The position numbers were made by a program, and so were the translations under genes. Shown piece after piece: positions 1 to 8,904 of a stretch of 64,000 nt of DNA. The notes beneath the pieces were generated by a model. It saw only the letters and a program-made list of their open reading frames with translations. It ran no database searches and had not been told where the DNA came from. The DNA is from Lactiplantibacillus brownii (GTDB taxonomy: Bacteria > Bacillota > Bacilli > Lactobacillales > Lactobacillaceae), in the NCBI RefSeq assembly GCF_031085375.1, contig NZ_JAVCWF010000001.1, positions 868,001 to 932,000 of the forward strand, in the 5' to 3' direction. Every line of letters begins with the position of its first letter. The stretch's first letter is position 1.

Positions 1-114
1 GAGTGGGAATAAAGCGCTAAATGAATTAAATTGAACTTTCCCCGATGAACTACCTTGAGTGGAAAAAGCATCAAAAAAAATATATACGAAGATGCTTACC
101 GAACGTCATCGTCT

Positions 115-151
115 ATCCTCACTGGAATATTGAATTCTAGTGAGGATTTTT
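115..151 (+). terminator. Hairpin with T-run, possible terminator
   Basis: Nine-base arms ATCCTCACT and AGTGAGGAT enclose a 15-base loop and are followed by TTTTT. It would end a transcript entering from the left edge of the window. Its position inside a possible small ORF argues against that ORF starting upstream of it. Confidence 0.45.
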
Positions 152-180
152 ATGATGAGTGCGGTTTAGACCTGTTGTGT

Positions 181-384
181 ATGTTATTTTCAATTTTGAT
201 TGGATCATTTATGAAGCAAAATAATGGTCAAGTGACGACCGCAAATGCAAAAAGCTTGGGCTCAACCCCACATTCAATATTTGGCTTAAATTCTATACTA
301 GCAAAGAAAAATGTCTTTGCGGAACCAATATGTCAAAATTATATTTGTGCAGAGTGGAATAATGATTGGAGGAAAAACAAATGA
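181..384 (+). CDS. Small hypothetical protein, start uncertain
   Basis: A reading frame of about 67 residues whose stop overlaps the start of the next gene as ATGA, the usual geometry of translational coupling. That overlap is the main reason to believe it is translated. An upstream TTG at base 55 would lengthen it, but the frame would then run through a terminator-like hairpin, so I prefer the internal ATG. No strong ribosome binding site precedes either start. The product begins with a short hydrophobic stretch (MLFSILIGSF) and has no family that I recognise. It could equally be the fossil end of a truncated gene, since this is an island edge. Confidence 0.25.
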   Translation: MLFSILIGSFMKQNNGQVTTANAKSLGSTPHSIFGLNSILAKKNVFAEPICQNYICAEWNNDWRKNK

Positions 385-929
385 ACGGTCAAGATAGATA
401 TGAAGAGCAAACTGCGGTTCAAGCTCTAGTTAAAAGGCACCCAAAAAAATTTGCGTCAGCGTACTTGCCTAAGGAAGATATGCCAGACATCCAAGTTAAT
501 AATGCCAGCATAGGTGTTGAAGTCGTGATTGGAGTTAAGACTAATATTACACGCGTTCTTTTTATGAATAAACAACCAGGAAAGCGACAAATTGATAATC
601 CTATTGAAGCTTTGAGGCGTATGGGTATTCAATTTTATCATCCCAATCTGGAAGGTAGCAGTATGCAACCGATTCTGCCGAATGCTTTTTGGGATTCAGG
701 AAATAATATTCAAGTGGTCATTCAGTCGAAAGTACAGAAAGCACGTAAGTATACTAAACTTTCAGAAAATGATTTGTTTATCCATGTGATTGATTCCAAG
801 GATGAAGTTGTAAAAACTGTAGAGGCAATTTCTACTATTTCTGATATGCCATTTGATTATATTTATTTGTGGGATGGGTTCGATTTGATCGAAATTAAGA
901 CAGCAGACGGAACATCAATCGTGTATTGA
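381..929 (+). CDS. Uncharacterised 182-residue protein of a defence island
   Basis: The ATG was chosen because TTGGAGGAAAAACAA places a good ribosome binding site seven bases ahead; a TTG further upstream lacks one. I do not recognise the family. The early stretch PDIQVNN..IGVEVV has an acidic residue, a short turn and a GVEV beta-strand, which loosely recalls the core of PD-(D/E)XK nucleases, but the expected lysine is replaced by valine. The remainder is mixed alpha/beta, with YIYLWDGFDLIEIK near the end. No signal peptide or membrane segment is visible. It precedes an Mrr-like nuclease gene by about 100 bases, so a role in defence is plausible but only inferred from context. Confidence 0.55.
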   Translation: MNGQDRYEEQTAVQALVKRHPKKFASAYLPKEDMPDIQVNNASIGVEVVIGVKTNITRVLFMNKQPGKRQIDNPIEALRRMGIQFYHPNLEGSSMQPILPNAFWDSGNNIQVVIQSKVQKARKYTKLSENDLFIHVIDSKDEVVKTVEAISTISDMPFDYIYLWDGFDLIEIKTADGTSIVY

Positions 930-1036
930 AGAGCTTATATGCTACAGTATCTTCACTGTGTAGTCCATGGTGAGAATAGCGCTTAAACACGCTAAAAATT
1001 TAATCAGGGATACTGCAATAATTGGTAGGGGAAAGT

Positions 1037-1756
1037 ATGTTTAAAAATAAGGGAGATAGACTGGAATCATTGATCCAGTATTTCTATCAAGAATTATCAA
1101 AACTTTCGAATAAAAATATTAAAGTTAAAACTAAATATGATATAGATGGAAAGTCGGGTACAACTCATAACATTGATGTGTATTATCAGTTTGAGTTGAA
1201 CGGAATAATTCATAGAGTAATATTTGAGTGTAAGAATTGGAAAAATAAAGTGTCAAAAGATAAAGTATTGACATTGAAAGCAATAATTGATGATATTCCC
1301 AATTCAGTGGGCGTTATGGTAGCTCCAAAGGGTTATCAAAGTGGTACACAAACTTTTGCTGAGCATCATGGCATCAAATTGATATCTGGAAGTGAGCAAT
1401 CGTTACTTGCAATCGTTGTTCAAAGTAAATTAAGCGTCGTTTTACCTGACGAAACAGTCATTGGAGAACCATTCTATTGTTTAATGGAGAAAGATAACAA
1501 CGGAGAATTAACGGGAAACTATATTCAAAACGGTGATGAAAGCGGAAAATTCTTTCTTATCTTGTATTTTTCAAAAAAGGAAGCGAGAGAGAGTAGAACA
1601 GATTTGAAATCAGTGGTGAGAGGAATAGATAAAAATCATCTTACGATATTGTGTGAGTACAGCGAGCATCTTGGACTAAAATTGGCTATCAAGCAATTTG
1701 TGAGTACAGAGGCTTTGGGTGTAGATGCTAATCTGTTAAAGAATTATTTTCTTTGA
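1037..1756 (+). CDS. Mrr-like PD-(D/E)XK restriction endonuclease
   Basis: The 239-residue product carries the layout of an Mrr_cat-type nuclease: THNIDVYYQF followed by VIFECKNW supplies the D and the E-x-K of a PD-(D/E)XK active site within the first 85 residues. A later GVMVAPKGYQSGTQTFAEHHGIKLI segment is the strand-helix that follows the active site in Mrr and related restriction enzymes. The start is ATG after AGGGGAAAGT. The C-terminal half (about residues 130-239) is unrecognised and may be a sensing domain. There is no methylase partner immediately beside it, so it may act as a modification-dependent or stand-alone effector. Base composition is AT-rich compared with the core genes to the right, consistent with acquired DNA. 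Confidence 0.7.
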   Translation: MFKNKGDRLESLIQYFYQELSKLSNKNIKVKTKYDIDGKSGTTHNIDVYYQFELNGIIHRVIFECKNWKNKVSKDKVLTLKAIIDDIPNSVGVMVAPKGYQSGTQTFAEHHGIKLISGSEQSLLAIVVQSKLSVVLPDETVIGEPFYCLMEKDNNGELTGNYIQNGDESGKFFLILYFSKKEARESRTDLKSVVRGIDKNHLTILCEYSEHLGLKLAIKQFVSTEALGVDANLLKNYFL

Positions 1757-2768
1757 GAGAGTGTCTAAAAATATAACTAATTACGTTTGGTGCTCAATTT
1801 ATTTCAAAGTAAATGTGTTGTTCCATGATGAAAATATATTTTTAGTTTATCTTTATTATTGATAAGTTAACGTGTAATGTTAGGCTTGAAATGTTTATCT
1901 TGAGTCCGCTTAAGCCTTGTTACAATTGATGATGGCTATGGATGAAAATCCAAGAAAAAGTGTCGATAATCCGCAGTTCAGGTCACTCATCGTATTAGTT
2001 TTGGGATGTTCAAAGGGTCCAACTGTATTCAAAATATTAAAAACTGGTTCAATATGTCGACGTTGTATCATGTAATAGATCTACTACTGCTTTACGATCA
2101 TTTTACTGATGTCAGTGTCAATTCCAATTAACAATGTAGCTGGTATCAGTCATCGCAACATGTAACTTGAATCCCGTAGTAGTAAGTCCACTCGGTTGCG
2201 TTATAACATATATCAACAATAAAACTTTGGCTTGGTTGTTGCGACAATCGGAAACTAGGATGATAGGTGTACTGTCAGTGATTTTATAAATTGCTGATGT
2301 TTGTAGTAATCGAGCATCCAAATACAAATCGACTTCAAAGCGTTTGTGAGGTATAGGAATAACGACTGTAGTGTGTCCTTTCAGGTATGGACATTTAGAG
2401 ACCACCAAATTCTGAAGAAATTGAGCTTCAGATAGCTAGTGTCGTTTAACCCTGCCAACATACAGGCAATAATTACGATATTGCTAATTAGCAGTTGATG
2501 CTAACCACAATGTAATCAGAAAGACCTATGTAATTTGGCATAAAATGTTTGAATAGTTTTACGAATTTTATGACAGAAGCTTAAATTAGATTAAATTGGT
2601 TGGATTAAATTTTGCAATGATTTTAGGAAAAACTAACATTTGCGATTTTTTTGATACCTCAGAAGTTACCGCAAATGTGGTCTTTTGCACATCATGGGAC
2701 TGATTCTTGCCGTTTAGTTATTCAATTATTACAAATCTAGCACTACGCGTTAGAGAAAGGTAAAATTA
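1757..2768. other. Gene-poor island spacer with transposase remnant
   Basis: About 1 kb of AT-rich sequence. Its middle holds degraded transposase sequence on the minus strand, annotated separately. The outer parts contain only an ACATTTGCG/CGCAAATGT inverted repeat near 2,636-2,682 and the ribosome binding site of the next gene. I see no other gene. Confidence 0.6.
1990..2408 (-). pseudogene. IS982-like transposase remnant
   Basis: On the minus strand an open fragment reads ITDSTPIILVSDCRN and then TTGFKLHVAMTDTSYIVNW. This resembles the conserved core of IS982-family transposases, where a catalytic Asp sits in an I(V/I)DSxP motif and a GxKxHL strand follows. After an in-frame stop, NDRKAVVDLLHDTT continues in another frame, so at least one frameshift is present. 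The N-terminal part and the last catalytic region are missing or unreadable. No clear terminal repeats were found. It is a decayed insertion sequence, not a functional gene. The family assignment rests on motif resemblance only. Confidence 0.5.
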
Positions 2769-3758
2769 ATGAGAATTTTAAATGTAATTGACCATATCTT
2801 AGATAAGGACTCCGGCAATGTCGTGTTGTCGCAAAAAGAGATTGCTAAGGATAACCTTGAAATTACCAAGTACGTTGAAAAAGTCATTGATAAGTTTGAA
2901 AAAAGCGAATATGTGGAGTTGGATTTATCCCGGATTCCGATGCTCGAACAATTTTGGAACGATCGTGATGATTTTCAGCAACTGACAGAAAAGTTTGCGC
3001 GGGATTATTTCGATAGTATCAAGGTTAATGAAAAGATTCCGGGTGGTGACTTATTATTTTTTAACGTTGAGCTAGATGATTTAAGCCAAGTAATCGGGAT
3101 TGCTAAGTTAGACTATACCCAACGCTATATTCATAATGTAGAGTATGACGATGATGTTTTGGTTAACAATATCGTTCAAAACAACAGTATTTTGCCGTCT
3201 CCCGGTCAAGGTGTCAAAAACATGATCTTGATTGATGCGGATAAAGTCCAACTTCGTGAACAATCATACACTGGCACTAGTGGCAAATGGCTGATGTCTA
3301 GGGACTTTCTTAACGTTGCAGCGGTGCCTGCTAAAGTTTCGAATAACGTTAAACAAATTAAGAAGTCGATTCAAAAGATTTCTGAGAAGTATGATGACGA
3401 AGATGACTTTGCCGTCACGTCTAAGACGCAACAAGCGATTCATGAAAGTCTTGAAATGGATGGCGTCATTGATAATGACTATATTGCTGATATGGTCTTC
3501 GATAAGAAAGAAGAAGCTAAGGCAGAATTTAAAGATGAATTAGCTAAAAAAGCCATTGAACCAGTCGTTACCGTTCCAAACGCGAACTATTTTGAAAAGA
3601 AGTACGAGCATCAAAAAATCAAACTGGATAACGGTATTGAAATCAATGTTCCAATTAGTTTGTTGAAGAATCGGGATGCGATTGAGTTTGAGACGAATCC
3701 AGATGGGAGCACTTCGGTAGTAATTAAAAATATTGGCAGTTTGAAGAGTAACTTTTAG
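2769..3758 (+). CDS. YejK/NdpA-like nucleoid-associated protein
   Basis: The 329-residue protein resembles the 37-kDa nucleoid-associated family (YejK/NdpA). It starts with a helical region, then LLFFNVELDDLSQVIGIAKLDYTQRYIHNV, with VKNMILIDADKVQLRE and SGKWLMSRDFLN in the middle, and ends with a beta-rich domain (IEINVPISLLKNRDAIEF). Members of this family bind DNA, and in Firmicutes they often sit in defence or mobile islands. The ATG follows a GAGAAAGG site. It lies upstream of a restriction-modification operon but is separated from it by a dead insertion sequence. The two may once have been adjacent. The family call rests on overall layout and these motifs; its molecular role here is unknown. 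Confidence 0.7.
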   Translation: MRILNVIDHILDKDSGNVVLSQKEIAKDNLEITKYVEKVIDKFEKSEYVELDLSRIPMLEQFWNDRDDFQQLTEKFARDYFDSIKVNEKIPGGDLLFFNVELDDLSQVIGIAKLDYTQRYIHNVEYDDDVLVNNIVQNNSILPSPGQGVKNMILIDADKVQLREQSYTGTSGKWLMSRDFLNVAAVPAKVSNNVKQIKKSIQKISEKYDDEDDFAVTSKTQQAIHESLEMDGVIDNDYIADMVFDKKEEAKAEFKDELAKKAIEPVVTVPNANYFEKKYEHQKIKLDNGIEINVPISLLKNRDAIEFETNPDGSTSVVIKNIGSLKSNF

Positions 3759-3802
3759 GGATGTAAATCAATTGCAATTGTGGAATTTGAGTGATAAAAC
3801 TA

Positions 3803-4574
3803 GGGTCTGTTTAAAAATATTTATTTTAGGTATAATCTTTGTAAAAACGAATTGAGGTTTTACAAAGATTATACCTAAACATTATGGGCTTGAAAATGAT
3901 TAGTGGGAACGTATTGCCCCATTATTTCCACCATACCGAACTGGACGTCCATCCAAAATTGATGACCGAACTGCCTTTAACGCCATTCTCTGGGTTATGC
4001 GCAGTGGTGATTTACCGGAACGGTACGGCGCTTGGCAAACGGTCTATAGTCGTTTCCACCTTTGGGTTGAATCTGGGTTCTTCGAACGTATCTTTGAAGC
4101 ACTCATCGATGATCCAGATATGGAAAACCTTAGTTTAGATTCGACGATTGTTCGAGCTCATCAAAAAGCAACTGGTGCAAAAAAGCGCCAAATGTTTGGT
4201 CTAAGCAATCCGGGTCGCATTTTACTAACAGGCGGTCAAGTCCATGATAGTCGTGCAGCTCAAACTTTACTGGCATCATTGGATATATCTGAATCAAACG
4301 TCATTGCGTACAAAGCCTATGGAACCGCCAAGTTACGGCAATATATCACGGCAGAATCAGGGGCTTACACGATTCCGCCAAAAGAGAATGCCAAAAATAA
4401 ATGGCATGTGATTATTGCGTTTATTTTGAGCGCCATTTGATTGAAAATTTCTTTAACCTATTAAGGAACTATCGACGAATAGCAACTCGTTATGATAAAT
4501 TAGCGCATGTCTTTTTATCAGCGATGTATGTTGACTCGATTTGTATCTTACTCAAGTAGTTTTCAAACAGATCC
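3803..4574 (+). mobile_element. Defective IS5-family (IS427-type) insertion sequence
   Basis: The ends match as imperfect inverted repeats: left GGGTCTGTTTAAAAA, right complement GGATCTGTTTGAAAA. A TA dinucleotide flanks both sides, as expected for the TA target preference of this group. Just inside the left end is a long perfect hairpin (AGGTATAATCTTTGTAAAA and its complement). The total is 772 bases, shorter than usual, because the transposase has an internal deletion. It interrupts the space between the nucleoid-associated gene and the restriction operon. Confidence 0.85.
3868..4558 (+). pseudogene. Dead IS5-family transposase
   Basis: Reading across frames gives HYGLEND-stop-WERIAPLFPPYRTGRPS, then RTAFNAILWVMRSGDLPERYGAWQTVYSRF, the typical single-ORF IS5/IS427 start. 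There is an in-frame TAG at 3901-3903. The region after GAKKRQ has lost roughly 20 residues before LLTGGQVHD. The second catalytic Asp, normally in ADKAYG, is Tyr (AYKAYG). A frameshift near 4,400 moves RHLIENFFNLLRNYRRIATRYDKLAH into another frame. Four independent lesions mean the element cannot make active transposase. Confidence 0.85.
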
Positions 4575-4715
4575 TAGATTTAAACAATAGTTATGTTACG
4601 ATTCTTAAGAAACTAATATTAAGTGACAAGATGTATGAACAATTGGTTTCCAAATTGATATTTTCAGAAGATAATCCAAACGATCATATTGGTAACGAAA
4701 GGTGATTAGAATTCA

Positions 4716-5621
4716 ATGACAGAACAAGATGTGTCATGGTCGGGTGACATTTCAGAAACCCGCATTCGTGAGCATATGCCTGAAGTGCTCGACATTTTGT
4801 TGATTGATCGGACAAAATCAACCGCCAAAAAGGATCAGAATATTATTTGGGCGAATGATAATTACATTCAATTTGGAGCTAGGGCATACGCCCCAGAAGC
4901 GCCGATAAAGCCGGAATTGGTCACAGGGGTAATGGATAGTATTATCATGCCGCGTGCACTGAAGTCCAGTAGGTTGCAAAAGAAGCGAACCAAGGCCAAG
5001 GCTGAAGTATTTACGCCAACATGGATCGTTAAAAAGCAGAATGACGCCGTTGATGAAAACTATGCTGGTGATGATCTTGAAGCTTATATGAATCGGACGT
5101 GGTTAGAGATTACTTGCGGTGAAGCACCATATATGGTTAGTCGCTATGATATGGACACTGGCGATGAGATTCCATTGCCTGATCGTGTAGGATTTGTTGA
5201 TCGTAAACTTCGCCGAATTAATGCTGAAGTCGATGACCAAGTGACGTGGCAATCACTTGTAGAAGCTGCGTATAAGGCAAGCTATGGCTTCGAATGGAAC
5301 GGTGATTCATTGCTGCTAGCCCGTGAGAACTTACTCTATACGTACCGGGACTATTTCATGGCGAAGTGGGGTATTGAGCCAGACACAGAACAACTGAAGA
5401 CTGTTGCAGAGATCATAAGCTACAATCTTTTCCAGATGGATGGCTTTAAGTTCGCTGTGCCGCTCAGCGAAACCCAGGTAAAGGTTTCTCAACAGGAAAT
5501 TTCTTTGTTCGATGATCCAGAAGACATTCAAGAAAAATGGATCACTAAGCCTGGCAGGCGGGTCAAGGTTATGAATTGGAGTAAGAATAAGATGGAATTC
5601 TTTGATAAAGGGGTCGCGTGA
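4716..5621 (+). CDS. Restriction system subunit M, methyltransferase-like
   Basis: This 301-residue protein is the first gene of a three-gene restriction-modification operon. It has an EVFTPTWIVKKQND segment at about residues 95-108, which is the FTP lead-in seen before the SAM-binding domain of Eco57I-type N6-adenine methylases. It also has WLEITCGEAPYMVSRYD at about 130-146 in the position of motif I, although the canonical DPxxGSG is not present. A later helix LLLARENLLYTYRDYF also follows the methylase pattern. There is no NPPY/F catalytic motif, so it probably acts as a recognition or structural subunit and not as an independent methylase. The ATG follows GAAAGGTGA. The next gene starts two bases after the stop. 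Confidence 0.65.
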   Translation: MTEQDVSWSGDISETRIREHMPEVLDILLIDRTKSTAKKDQNIIWANDNYIQFGARAYAPEAPIKPELVTGVMDSIIMPRALKSSRLQKKRTKAKAEVFTPTWIVKKQNDAVDENYAGDDLEAYMNRTWLEITCGEAPYMVSRYDMDTGDEIPLPDRVGFVDRKLRRINAEVDDQVTWQSLVEAAYKASYGFEWNGDSLLLARENLLYTYRDYFMAKWGIEPDTEQLKTVAEIISYNLFQMDGFKFAVPLSETQVKVSQQEISLFDDPEDIQEKWITKPGRRVKVMNWSKNKMEFFDKGVA

Positions 5622-5622
5622 C

Positions 5623-8600
5623 ATGGCTGATAAAACTAAAATTAAGACGACAAAAGTGGTTTATCCACAGATCTATGCGTACACATTACCACAAATTGTT
5701 GAAGACAGGGGTTGGATCAAAATTGGCTACACTGAACGTGAAGATGTGGACACGCGTATTCGTGAACAGACCCATACCGCTGCGATTAGGTTGACCGCGA
5801 ATAAACTTTGGTCTGAACCGGCCAAGTATTCCATTGGTGATGGCTGGTTTAACGATAAGAAGTTGCATAAATACCTAACTTTTCAAAAGAACATCAAGCA
5901 GCGGTTAAATACTGAATGGTTCTATTACGATGGCACGCCAGAACGTGCCCACGAAGATTTTGAAGATTTTTGTAATCGCAAATATGATCAGTCCAAGGGA
6001 ACTTCCGAATACACATTACGGGACGAGCAAGAGGCGGCTGTTAAGAAAACAGTTGCATATGCTAGAGACCATATCGGCGGCAAATTTCTTTGGAATGCTA
6101 AGCCTCGTTTTGGTAAGACGTTGACGACTTATGACTTAGCTCGGAAGTTGAATGCTGAGACTGTGCTTGTTGTGACTAATCGTCCAGCAATTGCTAACTC
6201 ATGGTTTGACGACTTCGAGAAGTTTATTGCATGGCAAACAGATTATGCTTTCGTTTCCACGACAGATTCACTAAAAGAGCGACCAATAATGAGCCGTGAA
6301 GAGTTTATGAATCAGTTGGATGGTGGCAAACAGCGGATGGTTGCCTTCATTTCGTTACAAGACATCAAGGGCGCTATTCCGTTTGGTGGGGATGTTGACA
6401 AACTTAAATGGGTCAAGGATCTGCATTGGGATTTATTAGTTGTTGATGAGTCCCACGAAGGCGCTGATACCTTGAAAGCTGATGTTGCTTTTGACAATAT
6501 CAATCGCGATTTCATGCTGAATCTCTCTGGCACACCATTTAAGGCTGTTGCCAAAGGGACATTCAGTGATGAGCAGATCTTCAACTGGACTTATGCGGAC
6601 GAGCAAACTGCTAAGAAAAATTGGTCAGAAGATGATGAAGAACACAATCCTTACCGCAAATTGCCGTGTTTAAACCTATTTTCGTATCAAATGAGTCGGA
6701 TGATCACGGATGAAGTTGATGCCGGAGCTCAGATCAATGGTAAAGACGAAGATTATGCCTTTGATCTCAATGAGTTCTTCTTGACTAACGTTTCCGGCAA
6801 GTTTATTCATGAAGACGATGTTCGCAAGTGGCTTCACAGTCTATGGGAAAATGACGGATATCCATTCTCAAATACTGAGTTGCGCAATGAATTAAAGCAT
6901 ACGTTCTGGATTCTCAACCGTGTAGCCAGTGCTAAGGCACTTGAAAAGCTGATTAAAAATATGGACGTATTTGACGGCTATGAGGTTGTTATTGCGGCTG
7001 GTGATGGTCGGACAAATGATGATCAAGTCCAAAACATGCGGTCTTTAGATAAAGTTCGCAAGACAATTGCAGAGCATAATCGAACGATTACTCTTTCCGT
7101 AGGTCAGTTGACTACGGGTGTCACAGTTCCGCAATGGACAGGTGTTTTAATGTTATCTAACATTAAGTCGCCTAGCTTATACATGCAAGCAGCGTTTCGC
7201 TCGCAAAATCCTTGGACTTATACTGAAAATGGTATCCGAAAAGAAAAGGCGAATGCTTATGTGTTTGATTTTTCGCCAGAGCGAACGCTGATGATTTATG
7301 ATGATTTCGCCAACGATCTTTCTGGTGAGACAACCAATGGTGGTGGCACTACTGAGAAGCGTAAGGATAACCTTAAGAAGTTGTTGAACTTCTTCCCAGT
7401 TATTGCCGAAGATACTGAGGGCAAGATGGTTGAGCTTGATGTTAACCAAGTGCTGACGATTCCTAAGAGTATCAAGGCTAAGGAAGTTGTTAAGCGCGGG
7501 TTTATGTCCAACCTGCTGTTCCAAAACATCGGTGGTATTTTTGCTTCAACTGAGGCTCGTGAGATTCTAGAACAAATGCCGGCAGTTTCTGAAGGCAAGA
7601 CCGTTCCTAATCAGAAGGCTGAACCAGTCGATACTAAGAAAGTTCAGGTCGATGATAAAGGGGAGGCAGTCGTTGAACCGGAAGCGGTTGAACCGGCAGT
7701 TGAGTATCATTTTGGCGAAAAGATTTACGCCGAAATTGAATCCGCTGCGGAAAACGTCGACGTTGATGAAAGTTCACGTATTGCTAAGAACATTGCGGAT
7801 ACATTCCACGCTCAGACACTTGATAGCATGAAAAGTCTCGCCAAAGACAGTGGGTTGACTACAAAAGTTGCCGAGACAGCTACTGAACAAGGTGCAAAGG
7901 TAATCGCTCGCGAAGTCGAAAGGGTTCAAAGGCAAGCTAAAATCAAAGTTAATGAAGCTCAAGTTGAATATCAGACAAAAGTTCAGGATGCGCAGCATGA
8001 TACCGCTATGGAAGAAGCTGCCAAGCGTCAATTCGCGGAAGCAGCTAAACGTGAATTAGAGCAAAAGCGTCAACAAATTCAAGATGACTTGCATAAGAAT
8101 ATGGTAACAACCATTGTAGATAGGTCCAAAGAAGTTATTCAATCGTCAACTGCAACCTTGCTTAGAAAGGCCGAGGATAAAAAGAAAAACACGGTTGAAG
8201 ATGATATTCGTTCGCGCCTTCGCGGGTTTGCTAGGACTATTCCGTCATTCTTGATGGCATATGGCACGATAGATACAACACTTGCTAACTTTGATACGAC
8301 GATCAGTGAGAAAGTCTTCCAAGAAGTGACTGGTATCACGTTGACTCAATTTCGTAAGCTTCGCGACGACTTCCAATTTTTTGATCCAATCGTGTTCAAC
8401 GAATCCTGCTTGGAATTCTTGCGAAAGCGGGTTGAGCTGGAAAATTACTTTAACGACACGCATGACGGGGATATTTTTGACTATATTCCGTCACAAAAGA
8501 CCAACCAAATCTTCACACCAAAGAAGGTCGTCAAAATGATGATCGACAAGCTTGAAGAAGAGACACCCGGGATTTTCGAGCAGCCAGACAAGACCTTCGC

Positions 8601-8904
8601 TGATTTGTATATCAAGTCAGGACTTTATCTGACGGAAATTGTCAAGCGTCTGTACGATGGCTTGGCTGAACAGATTCCAGATGGGCATGAACGCATCAAG
8701 CATATTTTGGAACACCAGATTTATGGGTTTGCACCATCAGAAATCATTTATAATATAGCACGCAACTTTATCTTTGGTTTTGATGCCAGTGCTAATGATA
8801 TCGATGATTCACATGTTGTTTGTCTTGATACCACGACTTATGCGATGGGTAATGGCGATTTTGAAGCTAAGTGTGATGAGTTGTTCGGAAAGGAGATTAA
8901 CTAA
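5623..8904 (+). CDS. GIY-YIG nuclease/helicase/N-terminal methylase fusion
   Basis: The start ATG was chosen over an upstream TTG because AAAGGGG lies nine bases ahead. The 1,093-residue protein has four parts. Residues about 12-95 look like a GIY-YIG/T5orf172-type nuclease (IYAYTLPQ...WIKIGYTERED..TRIREQ). Residues about 140-560 form a superfamily 2 helicase, with Walker A-like AKPRFGKT, DESH, SGTPFKA and QAAFRSQNPW. Residues about 760-830 are a long charged coiled coil. The C-terminus (about 955-1093) is the front half of an Eco57I-type methylase: NQIFTPKKVVKMMIDKL, then DLYIKSGLYLTEIVKRLY in place of motif I. The catalytic NPPF lies in the next gene, which starts inside this stop codon (TAATG). 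Context and domains point to an ATP-dependent restriction enzyme. Confidence 0.8.
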   Translation: MADKTKIKTTKVVYPQIYAYTLPQIVEDRGWIKIGYTEREDVDTRIREQTHTAAIRLTANKLWSEPAKYSIGDGWFNDKKLHKYLTFQKNIKQRLNTEWFYYDGTPERAHEDFEDFCNRKYDQSKGTSEYTLRDEQEAAVKKTVAYARDHIGGKFLWNAKPRFGKTLTTYDLARKLNAETVLVVTNRPAIANSWFDDFEKFIAWQTDYAFVSTTDSLKERPIMSREEFMNQLDGGKQRMVAFISLQDIKGAIPFGGDVDKLKWVKDLHWDLLVVDESHEGADTLKADVAFDNINRDFMLNLSGTPFKAVAKGTFSDEQIFNWTYADEQTAKKNWSEDDEEHNPYRKLPCLNLFSYQMSRMITDEVDAGAQINGKDEDYAFDLNEFFLTNVSGKFIHEDDVRKWLHSLWENDGYPFSNTELRNELKHTFWILNRVASAKALEKLIKNMDVFDGYEVVIAAGDGRTNDDQVQNMRSLDKVRKTIAEHNRTITLSVGQLTTGVTVPQWTGVLMLSNIKSPSLYMQAAFRSQNPWTYTENGIRKEKANAYVFDFSPERTLMIYDDFANDLSGETTNGGGTTEKRKDNLKKLLNFFPVIAEDTEGKMVELDVNQVLTIPKSIKAKEVVKRGFMSNLLFQNIGGIFASTEAREILEQMPAVSEGKTVPNQKAEPVDTKKVQVDDKGEAVVEPEAVEPAVEYHFGEKIYAEIESAAENVDVDESSRIAKNIADTFHAQTLDSMKSLAKDSGLTTKVAETATEQGAKVIAREVERVQRQAKIKVNEAQVEYQTKVQDAQHDTAMEEAAKRQFAEAAKRELEQKRQQIQDDLHKNMVTTIVDRSKEVIQSSTATLLRKAEDKKKNTVEDDIRSRLRGFARTIPSFLMAYGTIDTTLANFDTTISEKVFQEVTGITLTQFRKLRDDFQFFDPIVFNESCLEFLRKRVELENYFNDTHDGDIFDYIPSQKTNQIFTPKKVVKMMIDKLEEETPGIFEQPDKTFADLYIKSGLYLTEIVKRLYDGLAEQIPDGHERIKHILEHQIYGFAPSEIIYNIARNFIFGFDASANDIDDSHVVCLDTTTYAMGNGDFEAKCDELFGKEIN

